From positions 1-9,662 of the forward strand of contig JAFMAU010000065.1 of NCBI GenBank assembly GCA_029784825.1: 9,662 nt of DNA, in the 5' to 3' direction. The translations under genes were made by a program, and so were the position numbers. Position 1 is the stretch's first letter. Every line of letters starts with the position of its first letter. Positions 4,374 to 9,662 of the stretch are shown in pieces. A model generated the notes under the pieces. That model did no database searches and had not been told where the DNA came from. It was given only the letters and a program-made list of their open reading frames with translations. The DNA comes from Nitrososphaerota archaeon. GTDB lineage: Archaea > Thermoproteota > Nitrososphaeria > Nitrososphaerales > UBA183.

Positions 4374-6299
4374 GTGCGGAGGCCCATCAGGCCGGCTGAC
4401 TTCACGCTGTACAAATCGCTCTCGGAGCCCAGCTTCTCGCCGGATGGCGGGAGGGTGGCGTTCTCCGTTCGCCAGGCGGTCCTTGAGGACGACGGCTACG
4501 ATTCCGACGTATACGTGGCAGAACTCAAGGGAAGGAAGGTATCCAAGTTCACTTCTGGCAAGAAGGACTCGGACCCGGTCTGGTCGCCGGACGGCGCCTC
4601 TATCCTCTTCACTTCGAAGAGGGGTTTCGCCAAGGACGAGAAGGGTTCCGCCCTTTACTCGATCTCCTCGCTGGGAGGAGAGGCGAGGCTCCTCGTCAAG
4701 AGCAAGGAGGGCGTCGAGAATCCCCAGTGGTCGCCTGACGCTGCGACCGTGCTGTATCTGAGCAACGTCGTGAAGGAAGAGAAAGACGACGTCAGGGTGG
4801 TCAGGCGATTCGGCTACTGGTTCAACGGCCTCGGGTTCACATACAACAAGAGGAAGCACCTGTTCAGAGTCGACGCCAAGAGCGGAAAGCCGACCCGTCT
4901 GACCGGCGGAGAGTTCGACGTCGCGGCGTTCGCGGTATCGCACGACGGGAAACGCGTCGCCTACTTGGCGTCCACCAACGACCTGAAGCCGTACATCGCG
5001 GACCTCTTCGTCATGAACCTGAGGGCAGGAGCTCGCGCCAAGATCACGCAATCGAAGATGGAGTTGACAGCACTTGCTTGGAGCCCGGACGACAGGAGGA
5101 TAGCGCTCCTCGGCGACGACTTCGCTTCGGGCTTTGCGTCCCACGAGGTGATCTGGGTCGCCAATCCGGCGAATCGGAGGCTGGAGAAGGTCGACCAAAC
5201 GGACAGGAACAAGGCAAATTCGCTGAACTCGGACGTAAGGGCAAAGGCACACGGACCTCACTCGATCCTCTGGGAGAAGGAAGGCATCTACCATCTACGG
5301 GCCGACGGCGGTTCGGTGGTTCTGTGCAGGCTGCGGCCCGGCAAGGGGACCGAGGTGGTGGTGGGCGGCAGGAGGAGCGTGGAAGGCTACGACGTGAAGG
5401 GAGGCAAGGTTGCCTACGTGGCAATGACGGACTCGAAGCTCGAGGAGCTCTTCGTGAAGCCAGGAAGGGATGCGCCGATCACCAGTTTCAATGGTGGAGT
5501 CTACAGCCAGCTTGACGTCATGGAGCCACAACCCTTCACCTTCAAGGCCAGCGACGGTCAGACAATCGACGGCTGGGCGCTCCTCCCCAGGGGTAGGGGA
5601 AGGGTGCCCGGAATCCTCTACGTTCACGGGGGCCCGAAGACCGCCTTCGGCTACGCCTACCTGCACGAGTTCCAGGCTTTCGCTGGGGCAGGCTACGGCG
5701 TGGTCTACGTCAACCCGAGGGGAAGCGATGGCTATTCGGAGGTTTTCGCGGACATCAGGGGCAGGTACGGCACCAGAGACTACGACGACCTGATGGAGGG
5801 GCTCGATTACGCGTTGAAGAGGTTCCCGAGGATCGACGGCAGGCGTCTGGGAGTCGCGGGCGGCTCCTACGGGGGATACATGACAAACTGGATGGTCGGT
5901 CACACGGACAGGTTCAGGGCTGCGGTCACTGACAGGAGCATCGCGAACTGGATAAGCATGTGGGGCACTTCAGACATAGGACCCCACTTCACTTCCGACC
6001 AGATGGGCGGCGACCCTTGGGAAGCCGAAGAAAAGCTGATGGCGCAGTCGCCATTGCGCTTCGCCCCCAACGTGAAGACCCCGCTTCTCCTCGTCCACTC
6101 GATGGAGGACTACCGCTGTCCGATGCCCGAAGGGGTCCAGTTCTTCACAGCACTGAAGCTGCTGGGGAAGGAGGCCGAGATGGTCCTCTTCCCGGGGGAG
6201 AACCACGACCTGTCGAGGGGTGGCAAGCCGAAGCACCGGGTCGCGAGGCTCGGTCATTACATCCGCTGGTTCGATTCGCACCTGAAGAAGTCGAGCTGA
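4374..6299 (+). CDS. S9-family serine peptidase (prolyl oligopeptidase / acylaminoacyl-peptidase type)
   Basis: A 641-residue two-domain peptidase. Residues 1 to about 380 form a beta-propeller with TolB/WD40-like blades. Repeated 'x-x-[WS]-SPD-[GA/D]' turns mark them at PSFSPDGG (19-26), PVWSPDGA (68-75), PQWSPDAA (117-124), FAVSHDGK (186-193) and LAWSPDDR (234-241). Residues about 385-641 are an alpha/beta-hydrolase. The triad is S498 in GGSYGGYM, D579 in MEDYRCP and H611 in GENHDLS. HGGP (418-421) supplies the oxyanion hole. Such enzymes cut dipeptides or acylated residues from the N termini of short peptides, with the propeller keeping out folded proteins. The pattern fits the S9C acylaminoacyl-peptidase group best, but specificity cannot be read from sequence. 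No signal peptide or membrane segment is seen, so it is cytoplasmic. The GTG start follows a TATA-like box by about 27 nt. The SelB-like gene starts 10 nt after the stop. Confidence 0.92.
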   Translation: MRRPIRPADFTLYKSLSEPSFSPDGGRVAFSVRQAVLEDDGYDSDVYVAELKGRKVSKFTSGKKDSDPVWSPDGASILFTSKRGFAKDEKGSALYSISSLGGEARLLVKSKEGVENPQWSPDAATVLYLSNVVKEEKDDVRVVRRFGYWFNGLGFTYNKRKHLFRVDAKSGKPTRLTGGEFDVAAFAVSHDGKRVAYLASTNDLKPYIADLFVMNLRAGARAKITQSKMELTALAWSPDDRRIALLGDDFASGFASHEVIWVANPANRRLEKVDQTDRNKANSLNSDVRAKAHGPHSILWEKEGIYHLRADGGSVVLCRLRPGKGTEVVVGGRRSVEGYDVKGGKVAYVAMTDSKLEELFVKPGRDAPITSFNGGVYSQLDVMEPQPFTFKASDGQTIDGWALLPRGRGRVPGILYVHGGPKTAFGYAYLHEFQAFAGAGYGVVYVNPRGSDGYSEVFADIRGRYGTRDYDDLMEGLDYALKRFPRIDGRRLGVAGGSYGGYMTNWMVGHTDRFRAAVTDRSIANWISMWGTSDIGPHFTSDQMGGDPWEAEEKLMAQSPLRFAPNVKTPLLLVHSMEDYRCPMPEGVQFFTALKLLGKEAEMVLFPGENHDLSRGGKPKHRVARLGHYIRWFDSHLKKSS

Positions 6300-6309
6300 G
6301 CCTCCGGAA

Positions 6310-7272
6310 ATGGACGGTGTCCTGCTCGGGGTATTCGGCACAGACATCGAGTCCAAAGCCGCGCTCCTCACTTCCCTCGGAAAGAAGAGCGAAGCGGAGG
6401 GCACCGTCATCTACCACAGGACGGATTCCGGAAAAAGGGTCTCGCTTCTCGACGACAGGCAGTTCCCGCAGCGCATACAGGGTTACGCCATGGCCGCGTC
6501 CATCGTGGACCACGCCCTCTTCCTTTTCCCGAAGACGGGGAAGCTGGGCGTCTCCGACGGCGAGCTCGCGGTCCTGCTTGAGAGCTTCGGTCTCAAAGGC
6601 ACCATAGAGCTCGTCGGCGGGGCCACGTCGCCCGAGGCTGCCTTGGCAGCGTTGAAGGGGACCGCAGTCGGCAGGTACCCGGTGGAGGTGAGGAACCTCG
6701 CCTCCACGGTCTTGGACGTCGGGAAGCTCGCCCCCCGGGAGGATGCTCCGAAGGGCACCCTGATTTACGTGGACAGGTCCTTCACTGTGAAGGGGGTGGG
6801 GACGGTGGCCCTGGGGTTCGTGCTGTCGGGCAGCGTCTCCGTCCACGACAAGCTCAGGCCGATTCCTGCCAGGGAAGGGCTGAGGGCAGACGTGAAGGGA
6901 ATCCAGGTCAACGACGAAGACTTCGACACCGTCGGCAGGGGGATCAGGGTGGGTCTTTCGTTGAGGGGCGTAGAGCCTTCGGACCTAGAGAAGACCCACT
7001 GGCTAGACGACGGCACGTTCCAGACCTCCGATACCCTGCAGCTGGCGTTCGCCAAATCCCAGTTCTACAGGCCCTCTGTGGAGGGCCGCGACTTGCACCT
7101 GCAGCTTCCCGGCGAGATGCTTCCGGCGGCGATCGCGTCGGGCTCTTCTTCAGGCGGCATTTCAGCGAGACTGCCAGCGGAGGTACCGCTCTGGGAAGGC
7201 ATGCGGGCCTGCATCGTCGACCTCAACGCCAAGAACCTGCGGATTGCAGGCGGCTGCACCTGCAAGTTTTAA
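6310..7272 (+). CDS. EF-Tu/SelB-like protein with eroded GTPase motifs
   Basis: A 320-residue protein laid out like a translational GTPase. A G-like domain covers about 1-115. A barrel matching EF-Tu domain 2 follows (about 148-225: 'VDRSFTVKGVGTVALGFVLSGSVSVHDKLRPIP' then 'VKGIQVNDEDFDTVGRGIRVGLSLRGV'). A domain-3-like barrel runs from about 235 to 320. The barrel sequence is closest to SelB. In the G domain the P loop reads G10-TDIES-K16-A17 instead of G-x4-GK-[ST], the DTPGH motif is replaced by DDRQFP (48-53), and no NKxD/TKxD is visible. GTP hydrolysis is therefore unlikely, though K16 and the fold remain. I recall archaeal SelB-like subfamilies with altered G motifs, and this may be one. 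No selenocysteine gene or tRNA-Sec is present here. The C terminus ends CTCKF, a possible metal or redox pair. It starts 10 nt after the peptidase stop, without a strong Shine-Dalgarno site. Confidence 0.75.
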   Translation: MDGVLLGVFGTDIESKAALLTSLGKKSEAEGTVIYHRTDSGKRVSLLDDRQFPQRIQGYAMAASIVDHALFLFPKTGKLGVSDGELAVLLESFGLKGTIELVGGATSPEAALAALKGTAVGRYPVEVRNLASTVLDVGKLAPREDAPKGTLIYVDRSFTVKGVGTVALGFVLSGSVSVHDKLRPIPAREGLRADVKGIQVNDEDFDTVGRGIRVGLSLRGVEPSDLEKTHWLDDGTFQTSDTLQLAFAKSQFYRPSVEGRDLHLQLPGEMLPAAIASGSSSGGISARLPAEVPLWEGMRACIVDLNAKNLRIAGGCTCKF

Positions 7273-7855
7273 TTCGGGCCTCCGACTCCGCGAGAGCACG
7301 TCAAGACAAGAGACGGCAACCCTGGGGTCAGGATGCTTCTGGTGCTCCGAGGCTGTGTTCAGCCAGCTAGAGGGCGTCAGCGGCGTGACACCTGGATATT
7401 CGGGAGGTTCCGTGCCGAACCCCACGTACGAGCAGGTCTGCACCGACAAGACGGGCCACGCCGAAGTCGCGCGGCTCACCTTCGACCCCGACGTCATCTC
7501 CTTCAGGGAGGTGCTCGAAGTATTCTTCTCGACCCACGACCCGACCACCCTCAACCGCCAGGGGGGCGACGTCGGTACCCAGTACAGGTCTGTAGTGTTC
7601 TATCACGACGAGGCCCAGCGGAGGGCCGCAGAGACGATTGTCAAGGAGTTGACCGACGACCACGTCTTCAGGAACCCGGTCGTGACTCAAATCGTCCCCT
7701 TCAAGGCGTTCTATCCAGCCGAGGACTACCACAAGGACTACTTCCGGAGGAACCCGAACCAGCCGTACTGCCAAGCCGTGATCGCGCCCAAGCTGTCGAA
7801 GTTCAGGGCGCACTTCCAGAGCAAGCTGAAGGGGCCCGCGGCCGAAGCGAAGTAG
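7244..7855 (+). CDS. msrA: Peptide methionine (S)-S-oxide reductase MsrA
   Basis: A 203-residue (from the TTG) MsrA that reduces the S form of methionine sulfoxide in proteins using thioredoxin-type electrons. Numbered from the TTG at 7244, it has the active-site GCFWC (30-34, catalytic C31), TPGYSGG (49-55), GHAEV with E74, GGDVGTQYRSVVFYH (107-121), FYPAEDYHKDYF (156-167), and the C-terminal NPNQPYCQAVIAPKLSKFR (170-188). C176 in PYC or C34 could be the resolving cysteine. The start is doubtful. The TTG adds 20 or so poorly conserved residues and overlaps the upstream gene by 29 nt. No ATG, GTG or TTG occurs between it and the GCFWC motif. Family members usually start 5-10 residues before 'ATLGxGCFW', which here is an ACG at 7298-7300. 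No msrB is in the window. Confidence 0.92.
   Translation: MQAAAPASFNSGLRLRESTSRQETATLGSGCFWCSEAVFSQLEGVSGVTPGYSGGSVPNPTYEQVCTDKTGHAEVARLTFDPDVISFREVLEVFFSTHDPTTLNRQGGDVGTQYRSVVFYHDEAQRRAAETIVKELTDDHVFRNPVVTQIVPFKAFYPAEDYHKDYFRRNPNQPYCQAVIAPKLSKFRAHFQSKLKGPAAEAK
7267..7274 (+). promoter_or_regulatory. TATA-like box of msrA
   Basis: TTTTAATT overlaps the TAA stop of the SelB-like gene. From its centre, 27 nt leads to about 7297-7298, in frame with msrA at an ACG codon. It suggests that msrA has its own leaderless transcript starting near there. Confidence 0.45.
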
Positions 7856-7857
7856 GG

Positions 7858-7863
7858 TTAAAT
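7858..7863 (+). promoter_or_regulatory. TATA-like box before the small membrane protein
   Basis: TTAAAT directly follows the msrA stop, with GGG and CCC on either side. Its centre lies about 33 nt before the ATG at 7894, so any leader would be only a few bases. A GGTGG also lies 7 nt before the ATG. Confidence 0.4.
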
Positions 7864-7893
7864 CCCAGAAACCGGGAGAAGGGTGGAAGCGGC

Positions 7894-8142
7894 ATGTTCG
7901 GCTTCGTCAATGCGCTTGGACAGCTCCTGACGGCCATCGTTTCATCGCTCTCGAAGACGCTTTCGGAGCTTGGCTCTGCCCTGAAGACCAGGAGTGGTTC
8001 GAGGGCGTTCTCCCTCCTACGGGAAGGGTCTCCTCTGGAGTCGTTCCTCGACTCGGTGCTGAGCCTCGTCTTCTGGGTGCTGGTCCTGGCGCCCTTCATC
8101 TTCTTCCCCGTGGTCTACCTCTTCGTTTCGCTGATGAGGTAG
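7894..8142 (+). CDS. Small single-pass membrane protein, unknown family
   Basis: An 82-residue protein that I do not recognise. Residues 1-32 are a moderately hydrophobic, possibly amphipathic helix rich in Leu, Ser and Ala. Residues 33-50 are hydrophilic with four Arg or Lys. Residues about 52-80 are a strong membrane segment (FLDSVLSLVFWVLVLAPFIFFPVVYLFVSLM) with two Pro in the middle, and the chain ends in Arg. The positive stretch before the segment suggests that the N-terminal part stays in the cytoplasm. The ATG is preferred because a TATA-like box and GGTGG precede it; the same frame is open far upstream inside msrA, but that part is a shadow. Its last codons carry the Shine-Dalgarno site of the AK6-type kinase gene, which starts 4 nt after the stop, so the two are made together. 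Confidence 0.65.
   Translation: MFGFVNALGQLLTAIVSSLSKTLSELGSALKTRSGSRAFSLLREGSPLESFLDSVLSLVFWVLVLAPFIFFPVVYLFVSLMR
8136..8140 (+). promoter_or_regulatory. Shine-Dalgarno site of the AK6-type kinase gene
   Basis: GAGGT, within the last sense codon and stop of the small membrane protein gene, lies 6 nt before the TTG at 8147. It decides this TTG as the kinase start and couples the two genes. Confidence 0.7.
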
Positions 8143-8146
8143 CGCG

Positions 8147-8722
8147 TTGGGGCGATTTCTCGGGATCACGGGCACTCCTGGGACGGGCAAGAAGACCCTG
8201 GCGCCTAAGGTGGCAGTTCAGCTTGGCCTGCCATGCATTGGTCTCAACCAGCTCCTGACGGGGGGCGAACTGACCGAGCCCGAGCGGGGGGTGGACCCGC
8301 GGAAGCTCAGGAAGCGGCTGATGAAGAGGCATGATCGGAGGGCCGTAGTCTTTGGGCACATGGTCCCTGACGTCCTCGAGAAACGCGATTTGGAGAAGGT
8401 CGTCGTGCTCCGCTGCGAGCCTTCTGTCCTGGGTCGTCGACTCAGGAGGCGAGGTTACACCGAGGAGAAGGTGGCCGCGAACGTTGAAGCGGAGCTGATA
8501 GGCTTTGTCTCAGCCGGCTGCATCTCGAAGTACGGCAGGGGCAAGATGGCAGAGTTCGACACCACGGACCGGCTCATCCGGGGCTCCGCGAAGGCTGTTG
8601 CGAGACTGCTCGGGTCGCCGGAGTCGAAAGGGAAGCTGATAGACTGGGTCCCCCTCTACTCTTCGGCCGTGAAATTGAGGTCCCTCTTGTCGGACGCGAG
8701 CACTGACTCGGCCTTCACCTGA
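8147..8722 (+). CDS. AK6/Fap7-type adenylate kinase-like NTPase
   Basis: A 191-residue P-loop kinase of the AK6 (Fap7/hCINAP) family. The P loop is GTPGTGKKT (9-17), immediately after an N-terminal strand. A short NMP-binding region follows, then a hydrophobic strand and VVFGHMVPDVL (67-77). VVVLRCEP (85-92) leads into RLRRRGYTEEKVAANVEAE (98-116), the lid-type segment characteristic of AK6. The C-terminal IDWVP is also family-like. Members have adenylate kinase and ATPase activity; Fap7 works in the last steps of small ribosomal subunit maturation with uS11, and archaeal homologues bind uS11 too. The start is TTG, supported by GAGGT 6 nt upstream. The last 22 residues lie in DNA that also codes the end of the convergent HerA-type gene (67-nt overlap). 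The tail after IDW is longer than I would expect, so a recent extension is possible. Confidence 0.85.
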   Translation: MGRFLGITGTPGTGKKTLAPKVAVQLGLPCIGLNQLLTGGELTEPERGVDPRKLRKRLMKRHDRRAVVFGHMVPDVLEKRDLEKVVVLRCEPSVLGRRLRRRGYTEEKVAANVEAELIGFVSAGCISKYGRGKMAEFDTTDRLIRGSAKAVARLLGSPESKGKLIDWVPLYSSAVKLRSLLSDASTDSAFT

Positions 8723-9662
8723 ACGAGAAGGGGCTTCTGTATCCGCGCGAGGCTGACGACCGCTTCACCCACCTGCAACCTCGTGATGTGCTCCCGCTGT
8801 TCGCGCGCAAGGCTCAGCGAGTCTCCGATCAGGTTGACGTCTTCCGGCCATGCGATTCTGTGGATGATTCTTGCTCCAGAGTTCTTGATCATCTCCGACG
8901 CGACCTGGGTCGGGAACTGGGCTACGAATATCATCGCCTCGCCAAACTTCCGAAGCTCCGCTATCATCCGCTCCCCCACGCTGGGCGGGTCCTCGGGCCG
9001 CCTGGCGGGCGCGACGTTCCGCGCTTCTTCAACGACGGTGATGTGTTCGAGGCCGCTCTTGCTCTGTATTCGCTGCTCGTAGATCATCTTCAGGACTATG
9101 TCCGTGAAGATGCTCCTCGTCTGGGCGTCGCGAAGCTGTCCCAGCTCGATGCAGAGGACCTTCCCAAGAATCTCATCGATGCCGAAGGTGCTTGGGCCGT
9201 TTAGCGCCCTTCCAGCCTGACCTTGGGTGAGCGGCACCAGCCTCCTCAGCAAGGCGACCTTGGTCTCGTTGTCGTAGGCGGACCGCAGGGGGTAGGCCTC
9301 TATCGTTCTCACCAGGGAGCCGAGGTTCGGTATCTCCTCCTCGGCGCTCTCGCTCAGGCGCTTCTGGAGCGCGTTCCGGAACATGTAGGCCTGCGGGTGG
9401 GAGAAACGGTAGATGTCGGAGAAGATGTCCGTCACCATGGCTATGTGCTCGGCGGGGTCTGTGTCAGGCCCCGCTTCCAGCGGGTTCAGGGAGAAGTCGT
9501 CCTTCCCCGGAGCCACCACCTTGCCCCCGACCGCCCGGGCGGTAGCCCCGTACTCGTTGTGCCAATCGAGGATCATCACGGGGAGCCCGGCCTCCGCCGC
9601 CTGTTTCACGATCGCGGCCGCCGTCGTCGACTTCCCTGACCCGGTCATGCCGAGGACGCTGA
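8656..9662 (-). CDS. HerA-type hexameric DNA-translocating ATPase (partial, 5' end outside window)
   Basis: The last 335 or so codons of a HerA/FtsK-superfamily ATPase. The Walker A motif GMTGSGKS is coded at 9651-9628, just inside the window edge. The Met within it is not a start: SVLG precedes it in frame. Next come ILDWHNEYG, the HerA equivalent of 'D-x-H-G-E-Y', and SLNPLE. The Walker B region is HITVVEEARNVAP with two Glu, followed by a long GERMIAELRKFGEAMIFVAQFPTQVASEMIKNSGARIIHRI block that holds the sensor Gln and candidate arginine finger. It ends GEAVVSLARIQKPLLVQVKAE. HerA with the nuclease NurA resects DNA ends in archaeal double-strand break repair. Related ATPases pump DNA in other settings, and the N-terminal HAS-barrel that would settle the subfamily is outside. 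nurA, mre11 and rad50 are not in view. It is convergent with the AK6-type gene. Confidence 0.85.
   Translation of the reverse strand, partial: SVLGMTGSGKSTTAAAIVKQAAEAGLPVMILDWHNEYGATARAVGGKVVAPGKDDFSLNPLEAGPDTDPAEHIAMVTDIFSDIYRFSHPQAYMFRNALQKRLSESAEEEIPNLGSLVRTIEAYPLRSAYDNETKVALLRRLVPLTQGQAGRALNGPSTFGIDEILGKVLCIELGQLRDAQTRSIFTDIVLKMIYEQRIQSKSGLEHITVVEEARNVAPARRPEDPPSVGERMIAELRKFGEAMIFVAQFPTQVASEMIKNSGARIIHRIAWPEDVNLIGDSLSLAREQREHITRLQVGEAVVSLARIQKPLLVQVKAESVLASDKRDLNFTAEE

Noticed and set aside
3948..5294. A 448-codon minus-strand open frame
   Set aside because: It lies antisense to deoC and the S9 peptidase, both with complete active sites. Long antisense frames are common in GC-rich DNA, and its sequence shows no domain.
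7333..7893. The upstream part of the long frame that ends with the small membrane protein
   Set aside because: Its sequence is an Arg/Pro-rich +1 shadow of msrA. Only the part from the ATG at 7894 has sensible composition.
9646..9648. ATG at 9648 (minus strand) as the start of the HerA-type gene
   Set aside because: It falls inside the Walker A motif GMTGSGKS, whose first Gly is upstream, so the gene must begin beyond the window.

Overview
The window is archaeal chromosomal DNA, GC-rich and densely coded. The evidence is an archaeal histone, an eS17 ribosomal protein, a KEOPS Cgi121 subunit, a Tan1-like THUMP protein, an AK6/Fap7-type kinase and a HerA-type ATPase, plus a tRNA-Glu without an encoded CCA end. 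Several starts are GTG or TTG lying 24-30 nt from an A/T-rich TATA-like box, which suggests leaderless transcripts. The form of eS17 and of the histone resembles what I recall from the TACK/Nitrososphaerota side of the archaea. That placement is inference. I see no mobile element, CRISPR array or sign of recent transfer.

Layout. 1-426 (+): 3' part of a THUMP-domain protein. 2923-423 (-): a tight five-gene operon of TatD-family hydrolase, eS17, a SerK/ParB-fold protein, a ubiquitin-like protein ending in Gly-Gly, and Cgi121. Its junctions are 5 nt, 3 nt, a 4-nt ATGA overlap and 4 nt. About 2924-3123: a divergent promoter region. 3124-3354 (+): histone, followed by a stem-loop and tRNA-Glu(CUC) at 3409-3483. 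3603-4322 (+): deoxyribose-phosphate aldolase. 4374-6299 (+): S9-family serine peptidase. 6310-7272 (+): an EF-Tu/SelB-like protein whose GTPase motifs are eroded. 7244 or about 7298 to 7855 (+): MsrA. 7894-8142 (+): small membrane protein coupled to an AK6-type kinase (8147-8722). 8656-9662 (-): HerA-type ATPase running off the right edge and overlapping the kinase tail to tail by 67 nt.

How the genes may work together. The left half leans to translation and tRNA modification: THUMP (probably ac4C), Cgi121 (t6A), eS17 and a possible sulfur-carrier ubiquitin-like protein. A candidate serine kinase, which could feed cysteine synthesis, sits in the same operon. The right half is a run of housekeeping and maintenance genes: nucleoside catabolism, peptide turnover, methionine sulfoxide repair, ribosome assembly or nucleotide kinase, and DNA translocase. 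The least ordinary items are the G-motif-less SelB-like protein, the ubiquitin-like/Cgi121 junction where the Gly-Gly codons also form the Shine-Dalgarno site, and an msrA with no normal start codon at the expected place.
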